DNA from: Corbicula japonica
Taxonomy: Eukaryota > Mollusca > Bivalvia > Venerida > Cyrenidae
NCBI GenBank assembly: GCA_038501625.1
Contig: JAZAYU010000369.1
Span: 62,001-126,000, forward strand
Length of the DNA: 64,000 nucleotides
Reading direction: 5' to 3'
Shown here: piece by piece, positions 44,211 through 55,734 of the stretch
How the letters are laid out: the number at the start of each line of letters is the position of its first letter
Numbering within the stretch: position 1 is the stretch's first letter
Position numbers and translations under genes: made by a program
The notes under the pieces: generated by a model
Seen by the model: only the letters and a program-made list of their open reading frames with translations
Told to the model about the DNA's origin: nothing
The model's database searches: none

Positions 44211-46560
44211 TATTAAAACCTAAGTTTGCCTCCTGTAACACAGTTATACTGATTTTTGACTTTCAAATTTGCTTAAAATTGGTCATCACACAATTTTAGT
44301 GGAAAATAACTTTGCAGACAATATAAATATTCAAATGCTGCCCTCCGCTTGTACTTCTTATAGGTGTAAGACCTGTAAATAGACTTCCCTATATAAACTA
44401 TAGTAAACATGACATGTTTCAAAAGGCTGGCAATCTATCTGGTATCATTTTAATAAGGGCTAAATTACATGCTTTTAAAGCTTATTGTTTCTACTGTCCA
44501 TTTCCAGCAAGAAAAGTAGGGGTCATGTATCAATTAACAGAGATTTGACACCTTGAAACAGGTGGTCTGTTTTTTTCACTTCTGTGTGAACTTCAAAACT
44601 GTTTTACATATGCCGTCCTAAAACCAGGGCCTTTTTTCATATACTGCATTTCCAAACATAAATTTGCTATCAATGTGTCAGTTAAAGCATCTCATTTACT
44701 GAACATGTTCCTTTCAGGCCATACTAGCCATTTAATGCCCCCAAAAGGCAAAAAAATGGGACTATTTAGTGTCAGCCATTGTGTTAGCCCGAGTAGGAAC
44801 ATCCGCTGGACTATTTACAAGTAATTAGCCTATACCCTCCTTTCCGTTTCGAAAATTGCGCTGCTGTGTCACGTGATCAGTATTCTTGGGCAAATTATCT
44901 ATATCTCGCTATTTTTCGCATAGAAAATAGTTAGACTTTTAATCCCTAAAATTCTGTTTGCAACTTAACACAAAACGGAGATTTAGTGATTTTTTAGGTC
45001 TATTATCTTACTATTCTAACTTTTCATAATGAATATAAATTTAACATACATGATAAACATTGATTTGTGTAGTTTTATTGAACTGAATTTTGCCATTAGA
45101 GATATTTTAATAACTTTCTTTTTTATAATTGACGGTGCAATGGCAACTGTCATAGCACATTAAGAAAACATATTGTGTGACTTCCGAAAGGTTACTGAGA
45201 AAACTTGTAACTGTTTTATAGGTGTGTCCCAAAATTAAACGTCGTATCTGTCGTAAATGTGCTATAGTCGGACTTTCGTGGAAATATATTCACGTAAATC
45301 ACTATCGTTAACATACTGTGCAAAAATGTTATTCTGCATTTACTTTTAATTTTCTTATTTTATTTGTTACTATTATGAATTATTGATAAATATATTTTTT
45401 TCTAATCAGATATCAACGTTTGAGTAAATATCTCAAATCTTATAAAAACAACTAAATTTTCGTTCTGTAAAGTTTCGTTACCAATAAATAAAAGCCATCA
45501 ATTTAACGCGTCCTAGTCGCTTGAACTTTCACATGAATGAAAACGACAAATTTAAAGAAGTGTGAAAACAAAATTAGTTGTCCATCCCAATACATTCAAC
45601 CCTTAGGCTGCATCCTATTTTCAGTATTACCATAATATCAAGTGCGACAATTAAGGTACGAGACTTTGCCTTATTAAGGTTAACATTTTTGTAAAATTCG
45701 GTTGACATCTATTGAAGGATTACTTCGATATTCTCAGAAATCCAGATTTGCTACGAACGGCTGGACGGACAAGAAGATAACTATATTTATCCGATAATCC
45801 GGGATCAGGAATATGAAAACTAAATATTATTTTGTAGGGGCCCCCTTTCCACACCGCTGAATTTTATTTGAGTTTAGAAAAAAGATTTAAAAAGAAATAA
45901 ATTATATACAGAATTTTTAGGGTGGTATCTCAAATCCCTCCCCACCCAACACTTCCCCTCAAATCTGCAACCGCCCCCCCCCCCCCCCCCCCCAAAAAAA
46001 AAAAGTATTTTAATAGTTTCAGTAAATAAATTAAAAAACTACATGAAAAAAAAAACAAGAGAAAAATAAAAAACGTTTTGGTGGGATCTACCTCCGTCCG
46101 CCGCACCCCACCTCCCGCCGGAGGATAACTTTATATGTACAGATTTATAAATTAAAAGAGACGAGGTAAAGTTAAATGGAACTCACACCAATCAACTTCT
46201 ATTCACACCGCTATTTCCGCCAATTTTCTCGAAAGAACAACAACAACATTGTGTTCGATATTGAAATAAAACATAGTTATTGTGAAATAGGAAAAATAAC
46301 GGGTGCAGAGTATACCCCATACCCTAACCCACCTTTAACTCTCCGGAGAAATATTTGTACGTAACCCACAAACACTGTAGCTATTGCATTATATAAGTAA
46401 GAAAGGAACTTGAGCCATATAATTTTATCTAAATGTAAGTTAAAGTTATGGTACTTGACGAACCAACATAGCTTTGAAAGAAAATAAAAGTATATACAGT
46501 TGTATAGCTTGTAGGGTACAAGTATAAAAGCTATAACATTGAATGAAAACTTAACTATCA
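44211..46560. other. Gene-free AT-rich stretch
   Basis: No gene recognised. It includes a homopolymer pair, about 20 C followed by 11 A (45974-46004), likely to be error-prone in sequencing, and the nearby CCGCACCCCACCTCCCGCCG patch at 46095-46125. Confidence 0.45.
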
Positions 46561-46574
46561 ATATAAGTTCAATC

Positions 46575-46905
46575 TTTTCCTCCCCTGCACAAACGTCACT
46601 GTGTACAAGCAGTCCTTCTTCCCAAGAACGATACAGGACTGGAATCGCCTGCCAACAAAGACCACGGACATCTTGGACATCGAGGCCTTCAAGGCTGCTC
46701 TTCACGCCTCAGTAGCAGCCACGCCCCTGTCCTCAGCGTAGACATCTCACGTGTGTACTATAGTTTTAATTGTACAAAGCCAAACTTTTAATTGTACAGC
46801 TACCTGGAAACGTGAATGTCTTGTCCCAACCAAGTTCCGTGGACAAATTACAATCCAGCTTAGGATTCCTGTCCTGTATAAGAAAGAAGAAGAAGAAGAA
46901 TATCC
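46575..46905 (+). mobile_element. 5'-truncated LINE 3' end
   Basis: In the plus frame ending at the TAG near 46740, the sequence reads NVTVYKQSFFPRTIQDWNRL then PTKTTDILDIEAFKAAL, the typical C-terminal end of a CR1/L2-type reverse transcriptase ORF. A ~140-bp 3' UTR and a (GAA)n tail (46884-46902) follow. Everything upstream is missing, as expected of 5' truncation during target-primed reverse transcription. The insert is visibly more GC-rich than its surroundings. Confidence 0.8.
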
Positions 46906-47588
46906 AGTCCAAAAAGTGAAAAGGGCCATAATATGATCAAAATGCAAGTTCTGTGTTCGTGGTATATCTATCTAGACGTCGGGCAAGTGTTGACATTTTC
47001 CAGCATATAGTCGGTGTAGTAGACATAATGTAACAAGCTTGTACAAAGGTTTGCATGCAAACCTCAACATTAAATTTTAATTTCAGAATAGCGTTCATCT
47101 GATCAAAATACATGTTATTTTGGCGACACAAAAGTTTGAAACCCGTAACTAGGAGTAATACTGTAGTACTTTGTAAGATATAATGAGGTTGCACGCAAAC
47201 TTTAGCCAAAAGCGGGTCGAGGACAATGTGAGAACAATTGCTCGACACATTCTTAATGAACTTTGTTAGAGTTTATTAAAGAGGTATGTGTTACAGACAA
47301 ATACAGCCGCACTTAAACGTATTAATGTCTCTTGTGTCCAAACTATAGATATATAATGAAATGTTTAAGTTCTATCCCCTGTGTTGATACATAATATAAG
47401 TCATGAATTAAGGGTTTAAAAGGTGCCCAACACCACCCCGGGTGAATAGTTCTGGCCCCTTTAGGCTACGTAGTCGCCGTTTTGCGATTTTAGCAAAACC
47501 AGACGATGCCCATGCATGACACTGAACAGTTTGCTAGATATGCGTCGACATGATCAATGTTTCTGAGAGTATCAAGAACAGTGGCCAA

Positions 47589-47690
47589 GGTTATAAAACT
47601 GAGCATGGAAACCAGTCTCAAATCTCAAGCATCTGATTGGCTGAAATGGCGACTGGTGCTTGAGAGATGAGACTGGTCTCCAATTTCAAG
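47589..47690. mobile_element. Palindromic MITE, family P, copy 4 (right arm shortened)
   Basis: GGTTATAAAACTGAGCATGG and CCAGTCTCAAATCTCAAGCA, then the core TGGCGACTGGTGCTTGAGAG: the inner part of the right arm has been deleted. Confidence 0.75.
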
Positions 47691-47909
47691 ATCTCCATAG
47701 CCTAAGAAAGATGTTTCTTAGTATTCGGTTTAAACCGGCATCATACTAGTTGACATACCGTGTAAACTGATTTCATCACGTTATATTTTTATAACGTTTG
47801 CATCTCAAAAACAAAACTTTGCAGGACATGATTATTTTCTGGTCATTACTGAAACAACATTATGCGCTATATGTGCACAATAGTGAATTATTAGTAAACA
47901 TGGTCAATG

Positions 47910-48195
47910 TCAGTACTTGATAGTAAGGTCGGAATGGTAAGGGTCCTTCTCCAAAGCACCTGTAGAACGAAATAGACGTTGAGGTTCTTTCTTAGACTGG
48001 TCCCCGAGCGACTTGTCACGCGAAAGAGGACGTCTACCAAGACGATTTTGGTACCAGTCTAGTTCTTTCTCACATCTTGTCTGATCATCTGTGCAAGTTA
48101 AAATAAATCCGCCAGGTAGTAAATAAAGAGTTCGTGGCACAAAATTTGGAGGAAACAAGGACGTACGTGCGTCCACATTTACGGACAACTGCAAC
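47910..48195 (-). CDS. Possible terminal exon of an unrecognised gene
   Basis: A minus-strand frame ends with a stop at 47910 and is open to about 48224. It has balanced, non-repetitive composition (LPGGFILTCTDDQTRCEKEL, WYQNRLGRRPLSRDKSLGD) unlike the low-complexity frames elsewhere. An acceptor-like CGAGTTGCAG ends near 48190 on the minus strand; splicing there would give a last exon of about 93 codons. No domain is recognised, no partner exon was found and no AATAAA lies close by. It could equally be a chance frame or a retroposed fragment. Confidence 0.3.
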
Positions 48196-48671
48196 TCGGT
48201 ATGCCTCCTAGTTTGTGTGGACAAAGCAAACCAATCGCGTAATTAATAATATCTTCTCTTTTTGTAGTTTTATTCTACGTTAAAAAAATATTATACTGTA
48301 TTTGTAGTTTACATTACACAGTCTTAAAACCTAGTTCTGCTGTAAGATGCCTTTGTCAAAATAAAATACACTGCGTTTATCGTTTCAAAGTCGTGGGTTT
48401 ATTGTTTGTTTATTTGTTTTTGTCTTTCAACAAGATGGACAAAAGAATGTGACATAAATTATTTTATCATACATACATCGAGCAGGAGAAATGATTGTTG
48501 AAAATAACTAAGGTACGTACCGTTGTTTTATTGCAATTTGTACAGTCCTACTTGACTAAATATTAACACGGTATCACGGTATCACAAACACAACAGGCCA
48601 TACCACTAGCCCATTCCAACTATAATGATTGAATATAAAAATAGATCTTACGGTTGAGAAATCTCAGCACA

Positions 48672-49381
48672 CTAAGGGATTGCCACACTCCTCCCAATTT
48701 CGTACGTCGATAAAAAGAAAATTATCAAAATCTCAATAACGGCAAAATGCCGTTAAATGGAACTTTGCGCAAATGTATGTTTATGAATTTATCGTTATTT
48801 TGCAGATGGTAAGACACGTTAGAAGAGTAAAGACAAATAGTGAGTTCTAAAAATGCAATAAACTTCTATTTACATAAATTCACAAAAAATAAACAACACA
48901 AAACATCATTTTAAATGCCAACATAAGTAATATGGTACTGACAACAATGTATTGTGTCCTCGTGACTTACATATGTAAACTTTACGAGATATTAGTAAAA
49001 GTGTGTTTGACCTTCAATTTTTTGGTCGCTTCCTGGTCGCGTAAACGGATGACAATCACTGATTTCTCTTTTAGTAGTTGAAATTCTTTTACAAAGTATA
49101 CAACATTTTCTTGTCAGTATCATTGCGCTCACTTTGGAATTTAAAATTATGTTTTGTAACGCTTAGTTTTTGTGAATTTATGTAAATATAATTTTTAGGA
49201 ATTTTAGGTCTAGCTTTTTTTCTTTACTTTTCTAACGTGTCTTACTGTATGCAAAATAAAGATACGTTAGTAACATTCATTTGTGCAAAGTTTCATTGAA
49301 CGGCATTTTGCCATTATTGAGTTTTTGATAATTTTCTTTTTATCGATAAACAAAGTTGGGAGGAGTGTGGCAATCCCTTAA
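48672..49381. mobile_element. TTAA-bounded palindromic MITE, copy C (full length)
   Basis: Starts CTAAGGGATTGCCACACTCC (first base changed from T) and ends GTGTGGCAATCCCTTAA. Long imperfect arms include AACGGCAAAATGCCGTTAAA and its mirror. The middle segment (GCGTAAACGGATGACAATCA) is inverted relative to copy B. 49382-49700 shows no gene. Confidence 0.85.
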
Positions 49382-51230
49382 CAAAAAGAACCGGTTTAGG
49401 GAAGACAAGCTCCCCGCGTGCAAATCAACCATGAGACAGTCAACGGGTGCAACCATTGTGAATAAGGGGGATATATAATTTTCTAAGTTTGAGGTACGAA
49501 TAAGAAGAGAAGAAAATTAATTTCCCTTGTTTGTAATGAAGTAACCGTTCGATGGCAGTTTTCGCACGAGAGGTTCGTGCTGTATATCGCAAGGTTGTCA
49601 CTCAGGTTTGGGTTACCGAAGTGAACACACTGATTTTTATGTGTATAAAATCTGTTCAGCTTACAGCATACAAATTCAGTAATTCATGAACTGATTTATC
49701 ATTTTCAGTGTCACAAGTTCAAGTTCAAAAGTTTATTTAGCATAAACACAAAGGTTTGTCGCCCTACAAATAATAATGGCGATCGAATATGAGCAGTACA
49801 TAATAAGAGAAAAGTACGAATAACAAACATTTTTGTATAAAACAACTAACATACATACTGACAAAACATAAATATAACATAACATGTATTTTATTCGACA
49901 TTAAATTAAGCAAAGCTTAACACGGGTTAATAGATTTAATTTAATAGAAATGGTTCCTAATAATTAAGAGAAGATTGCAAAACAGTACAAATGTATAAAA
50001 ATTAAATAATAGTATTTCATGACCTGTATACAATGGTATCTGATTAGATTTTAAGGTTTATCTACCTCGCATTAAGTGTTAAAGCAAATATTTCACGACT
50101 CCGAATGAATGTACCAAAATTAAATAAAATAGTTTTGTATGACATATATACAATGGTATCGGAAACGCATGAATATATCGTTTTTGCTTTCCCACCATAT
50201 CGTGATTTTTTAATATAGAAGTAAATATACGATATGATTTACATAATTACGCTTTAAGTATGCACGGTAGGTCTACATACGTTATATAAAGATTCCCTTG
50301 ACTATAATGTAAATAGGCAAGGGATTTCCGTGTTATAAGAAAGTTACGTATGTTTTATGTCACCGGACCAAACTTCGGACGGCCTTTTCGAAAGCGAAAT
50401 TTAAAGACCGACTCATTGGTCTGTGTAAAGATCGCCGATAGGAGAGTTTTACGAAACTAAAATATTTCGTATATATTACGTAAGGTAAATATTAGCGAAC
50501 CGTACCATTGTATTTATGTAAGATATTCGTAAAAGGGAATTTCTGCAAATTATAATATGTGTTCAGTTAGAAAATAAAATTATATAGAAATTACAACATT
50601 TTTGGTTGACAGATATGGGTTAAATTAAGTATTCCTAATTAACTACGTATATTACTTACAGTGTTAAAATCTTAAGTTGCTTCTTCACGTTTTTTATTTG
50701 CTAAATATATATAATTTGCAAGTTTCTTTAGGCAAGAAGTATTGTTAGAACTTAATAATGTAATAAATTTATTAATATTCGGCCACGAGCAATAATAACG
50801 AGGTAAAATTTTATTCCTTAGTTCTCTATATTTTGGACATACTAGCAAAAAGTGATATTCGTTTTCAATTAAATTCATATTGCAATTTATACATATTCTA
50901 TGATTTCTAGGAATATTTCTATATCGTCCCTCTTCGATTAAAAGTCTATGAGCAGAACATCAGGGGTGATCCAGAATTAACCGGATTATGTTTGTAGTTT
51001 GGATAATTATGTATATTTTATAATGAGATTTTCACTAGTTGTTGCTTATTCAGATTGCAATCACAAATCAAAACGATTTTAATAACGTATATTTTCTTTA
51101 ACGATCAATGCGTTGCTATAGTAACCCATCAACGCTAATACGGGGACGGTGTCACAACGTTCGTCTATAGCATTGATTCGGTTTAAAAATTGTGAGTTTT
51201 CAACACGTTAATTTGGCGCTAATTGTACAA

Positions 51231-51278
51231 TGACGTCGATGACATCATTCAGCATCATTTGTAAAAATTTTGACGTCA
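51231..51278 (+). promoter_or_regulatory. CRE-like motifs in the mariner 5' region
   Basis: TGACGTCG at 51231 and a perfect palindromic TGACGTCA at 51271, 56-103 bases upstream of the start codon. Two more half-matches (CGACGTCAT and TGACGTTG) follow the stop near 52574-52592. They match the CREB/ATF consensus; any function is inference. Confidence 0.4.
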
Positions 51279-51333
51279 TTGAAGCAACGGCTGCAAAACA
51301 ACTTCATTTCTACGTAACTTCGTATTTTCTACA

Positions 51334-52563
51334 ATGTCGTCATTTTATGCAACAGAAACGCGCGCCGTAATAAAGTTTTGTTGTGAACTTGGATATTCGC
51401 CTACTAAGACCTACGAAATGATCCAGGAGACATCAGCGGGCAAAAGTGTTTCACGTACACAAGTATTTGAATGGCACAGGCGGTTCCGGGAGGGTCGTGT
51501 TTCTCTAGAAGACGATGGAGGTAGGGGCCGAAAATCCTCTATTGACTCAACGTTTGTAAGCTCCGTAAAAGACGTCGTTGACAGGGATAGGCGCGTCACC
51601 ATTCGGGATATCTGTACCGTAACTGGATTTAGTTTTGGGACTGTTCAGCGCATTTTAACTGAACACCTGAAAATGAAGAAGGTTAGTGCGCGATGGGTAC
51701 CACGGTTGTTGACAGATACAAATAAAGAGAACCGAGTAATGGCGTCAAGGAAATTCATCAAGCGTTATCGACGGGATGGAGTGACCTTTCTTGACCACAT
51801 TGTTACAGCCGATGAGACGTGGTTGTACTTATTTGATCCGGAGACGAAGGAGCAATCAAGACAGTGGAAGACGCCCGGATCGCCGACCCCAAAGAAGGCA
51901 CGAGTAACAAAGACATGTGGCAAGCAGATGTACATCTTCTTCGCCGATCGGCATGGGATGATTCTCATGCACGCTGTTCCGATAGGTCAGAATGTGAATG
52001 CCGCCTACTACGGAAAGGTACCTGAATTTTATTATAAAATGATTTATCAAATTTTAATTTTATTTATTCTTACTTAAATACAATAAATACGTTAGATTTT
52101 TTAAGTTTCAGTAATGCGCAATTGTATAACCTGATAAGTGCAATTTTTTGCTTTTAAGTCACCATGCACTTACCGGTTTCCGTTGCAGGTTTTAAGGAAA
52201 GACTTGGTGCGTGCGTATCAGAAGAAGAGGCCAGGAATGGACGTGGGTGACATAATACTCCATCACGACAACGCACCGTCCCATACAGCAGACACAACCA
52301 GGCTCGACATCGGACTTCTAGGATTCGACCTTGTTGACCATCCCCCGTATTCGCCGGACCTCGCGCCTATGGATTTTCGTGTGTTTCCTGTCGTAAAGTC
52401 GGCATTGAAGGGCACGAGGTTTGAGACATTTGAACATTTATCTAATGCAACTCAGCGTGTAGTGTCACAGCTGGACGAAGAGTGGTATATTGACATGTTT
52501 CAGCAGTGGTTAGCCCGTCATGAAAAATGTATAACGTGCGGCGGAGATTATTTGGAAAAGTGA
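51334..52563 (+). CDS. mariner transposase, intact after removal of one intron
   Basis: Exon 1 is 51334-52017 (228 codons) and exon 2 is 52189-52563 (124 codons plus TGA). The spliced product is 352 residues, the usual mariner length. The N-terminal double helix-turn-helix region includes SRTQVFEWHRRFREGR, and the clamp/linker motif is WVPRLL. The catalytic triad is D in TADETW, D in HHDNAPSHTA and D in SPDLAPMD, with 34 residues between the last two (DD34D). The junction reads NAAYYGK|VLRKDLVRA, seamless against mariner architecture. The gap 52018-52188 starts GTACCTG, ends in pyrimidine-rich TTTCCGTTGCAG and contains in-frame stops. The enzyme cuts and pastes the element at TA sites. No other disruption is visible, so the protein may be functional. 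Confidence 0.92.
52018..52188 (+). other. Spliceosomal-type intron in the mariner transposase
   Basis: 171 bp, AAAG|GTACCT at the 5' site and TTGCAG|GTT at the 3' site, AT-rich, with stop codons in the transposase frame. Its removal restores an unbroken DD34D transposase. Confidence 0.8.
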
Positions 52564-54125
52564 AGTTGAAGTGCGACGTCATTTATGACGTTGAGAGTCC
52601 CCGGTCGCCAGTTACAGACATTATGTTTTGAAGTGTAACTCAATTGTTCTATGTACAAAAGTCATGAAACTTTCAGATATTGTAGATTAAATATTAATGT
52701 TATTGCCATCTTCATTTTATGCAGGTAACAGTAACCGTTTCAAAACGGTGATAGTAGTCCGGTTAATTCTGGATTAAATCTAGTCAAAGCGATACGATGT
52801 TTCGAGTTAGTAACACATGAGATATATTTTTCGAACTCAAATGATTTTTTATATTGTCTATATGATGTCAATTTGTTGCTATTGTCTATCTCAGAAAACC
52901 AGTTTTGGTCATAAATATCATAAATTCTTTGCACAACACAGTTAATATCATACAAACTCAGTGTATTCTTGTCTACAAGATAATTAAAACCAATATTATC
53001 TAGCAATCTATGGACATTTAACGTCCAGCTATTAATAAATCTTCCTTGATCATTTTTCATGTTATACAATCTAAATAATAGTGTATCTGGTGTTTTACAT
53101 ATTTTATACCAATATTTTATCATTCGAATTTGTCTTACAACGAATAAGGGAAAGCGACCTAGTTCACCGTATACACATGCATTCGTAGTTTGTGGACGGA
53201 CTGATAGAATTTGCTTCAGAAATTTTAAATGGACTTTTTCGATGTCAAGAGATTTATTGAAACCCCATATTTCAGAACCGTAACATAAAATAGGTAATAT
53301 CATAGAATCAAATAATTTTAGCTTGTCAGATATTTCAAGTTCTACTGAATCAAAAAGTGAATTTAATGCAAATAGAGCATTAAGTCCTTGGTCGGACAAT
53401 CTTTTTGGGCTTTATTGAATAAACCATTTGAAGATAAAGTGACACCAAGGTAAGTAAATTATTTTACAACATTAAGTTTTACATTATCATAAAATAAATC
53501 AAACTCTTCTGGTCTATTACCTTTCTTAAAGAGCATTATCACAGTTTTTTTCGGTATTAACAGTAATTCTCCATGTTTTACAATAACTATGTAATTTATT
53601 CAACTGTATTTGTAAGCCTTCTTTTGTGTACGAAAAAAGTACAGTATCATCTGCAAACAAGAGAAGTAATAATCTTATATCATCAATTGTGACCACATCT
53701 GTAATACCATCAATAATAAAATCATACATGTCATTAATAAAAAAACAGAAACAAAAGAGGCGATAACGGTTCGCCCTGTTTTACACCTGTGAAACTGTCG
53801 AAAAAATCAGTATTTTCATGATGGTTTATTTTGACACAAGTTTTAACATTTTCATATATCACTTTCAACATTTTAATAATTTTAGTTGAAGTCCCGCAAT
53901 GCATTAATTTAAATCATATTCCACTTCTGTATACTAAATCAAATGCTTTTTTAAAATCAACAAATGCACAGTAAAGCTTCTTCTTTTCATAATTTAAAAC
54001 TTTGTCGATTATGGCAGTTAATGCAAATATACAATCAGTAGTACTTCTATTTTTACGAAACCCAAATTGAAAATCATTTAATAAATTGTTACTTTCAGCC
54101 CATAACTTTACATGCATTTGTTAAA

Positions 54126-55464
54126 GTAATTTGTACGATATTGCCAATGAAATGTAGAGAAATATATGTATGAAGAAATCCATGATTTCATTGCAAATGG
54201 TATAATTAATAGAGTTCATTCGGTATACCCAAGTGCTATCCGAGCGATTTTCCAAATGAAATGTTAAAATTGAATTTGGATCTTGTGTTTTATGTTAATT
54301 AAGGTTACGAAATGGTAATTAGGGAACAAAATAAATTGTTAGAAATAAGTCATAATATTACATGCACTTTTAGTTTAATAATGCATTCAAAATCGCATAG
54401 CAGAGTTACAGTTTTAAATGAATTGATTAGTAAACATTTTCGATCACTGAACATCGGGATACACTTATATTTCTTTGTCAAAATTTAAATAATTGATAAT
54501 GCGAATGATTTTGCCTGTCAAAATATATAGTTCGTATGAGATACACAATAACTTTAAATCAATTCATGATAATGAGGCAGATTTGGGTCTCAGAAAGAGT
54601 AGCCTCGACCAGGATTAGAACCTGGGACCTCCGGCTTACCGTGCCGACGCTCAACCAATTGAGCTACCGAGTCCGCTGGTACGAAATCTACTAAAACTAT
54701 TAATTGAGCAAATTGTTATTCCGACTTTCCCTTTTGAACATTCAACTTGTACGCATTCCAAAAGTTCTCCACGGTCCTATTTTGAAAAATTCTGAAAACT
54801 TTTGCATTTTAAGTAAAGCCTGGACATATTTGTGTAGAACTACATTGCCTGATATTTGAAATTTTGTTACGAGTGTCTATCTTGTGAGATGAAAACTTAT
54901 GTTTAAATTAACCGATATATTGCGTGTAATATCGTACATTAATAAGTTCATGAAAATACAATATTTCAATGATATCAGGACTAATCAATAAATAGAGCTT
55001 CGGACTAATCTTTACATCACGAAAAACAGCCCTGTGTCTAGCTTTTAACCAAAGTTTAGTTATTTCTTGATATTATAACGGCCGACCCGAGTAATGTGTT
55101 ATTTTTATTATAAACATACATACTGTGACAAACAACAACACCATCAAAATTAATGCAAATCACGTTCGCTTAGTGCTGTATATTCTTTTAATTTAATTAC
55201 CAAAAGTTTCGATCTTCAATAATCACGGCTTTTATTTTACTTTAGTGCGTCTAATTAACTTTACACAATGTTCCAACCTCGATTTTTCACGAAAAAAGTG
55301 ATGACAGACGGATTTTACTTTAAATCAAATACGTCTTAGTATTTTTAAACGATTCTAACCAAGGAAACCTTACATGATAATCATTCTCGCTAAAAACGAG
55401 GGGGTTTCTAATGACGTTCAATGAACGCTTGATTTATTTACCCCAAATTCAAAAATATCCCGAA
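54126..55464. other. AT-rich stretch without a protein gene
   Basis: Apart from the tRNA-like sequence at 54601-54674, I find no gene, transposon end or tandem repeat that I can support. Confidence 0.45.
54601..54674 (-). tRNA. tRNA-like sequence, probable pseudogene or SINE head
   Basis: On the minus strand a 74-nt sequence folds as a cloverleaf: acceptor GGACTCG/CGAGGCT with one mismatch, D arm GCTCAATTGGTTGAGC, anticodon stem TCGGC/GCCGG, T arm CCAGG-TTCTAAT-CCTGG. The anticodon loop ACGGTAA would give GGT (Thr), but position 33 is C instead of the invariant T and the T loop has T57 instead of a purine. A functional tRNA is therefore unlikely. Confidence 0.5.
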
Positions 55465-55734
55465 TGGGCCAACTTGATTTCAAGACGGCTTACGCCGGAG
55501 TACGCCGATTCCTAAACGGGCTCCGGCAAATCACTTTATTTGTATCGAGATTAAGCAGGGATCACTAACCGGCGTACGCCCGTTATGTATGAGCGGCGAG
55601 CGTGTTACAACCGCAGCCGTAGATATGGATGCCATTTTAGTTTAGCCGGAATGCTTGATTCATATTTCACACCTGCCGATCGGTGAATGGTTAACGCCGG
55701 TTCGTAAGCCGTCTTGGCAAATCAAGTTCGCCCA
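55465..55734. mobile_element. 270-bp GC-rich inverted-repeat MITE
   Basis: The left end TGGGCCAACTTGATTTCAAG continues ACGGCTTACGCCGG. The right end, read on the minus strand, is TGGGCGAACTTGATTTGCCA, then AGACGGCTTACGAACCGG. The interior repeats GGCGTACGCC-type palindromes. Much more GC-rich than its surroundings. Superfamily unknown; no clear target duplication seen. Confidence 0.75.

Larger units (their letters stand above)
50970..52774 (+). mobile_element. mariner transposon inserted in the LINE
   Basis: The terminal inverted repeats ATCCAGAATTAACCGGA (50970-50986) and TCCGGTTAATTCTGGAT (52758-52774) match over 17 bases. A TA dinucleotide follows the right end; the left flank reads TG, a plausible one-base decay of the TA target duplication. 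The LINE coding sequence continues on both sides (..IALTRF on the right side, SAHRLLIEEGRY on the left). Length is 1,805 bp, longer than typical mariners because of a 364-bp 5' region and an intron. Confidence 0.9.
49708..54125 (-). mobile_element. 5'-truncated LINE of a second lineage, interrupted by a mariner
   Basis: Minus-strand reverse transcriptase pieces: 54117-53914 (FQFGFRKNRSTTD, AFVDFKKAFDLV), about 53790 (GVKQGEPLSPLLF), 53729-53526 (LLFADDTVLFS, YCKTWRITVN), 53399-52775 (ILCYGSEIWG, GELGRFPLFVVRQIRM) and, beyond the mariner, 50960-50672 with a zinc-knuckle-like C-x2-C-x10-H-x4-C (ICINCNMNLIENEYHFLLVC). A T7 run near 53738 shifts the frame between PLLFLFF and INDM. The coding sequence stops making sense upstream of ~54120, so the copy is 5'-truncated. 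The likely 3' end is the (GAACTT)n tail near 49708-49725. It is a different lineage from the LINE at 5.5-12.6 kb (the GVKQGEPLSP motif and terminal Cys/His motif differ). The exact clade is uncertain. Confidence 0.8.

Noticed and set aside
52018..52077. Transposase frame reading on past codon 228 into the intron
   Set aside because: That extension (EFYYKMIYQILILFILT) is AT-rich, ends at a stop and lacks the catalytic second and third Asp; splicing restores them.
54601..54674. Functional tRNA-Thr
   Set aside because: The cloverleaf is good but position 33 is C and the T loop is non-standard; a tRNA-derived relic is more likely.
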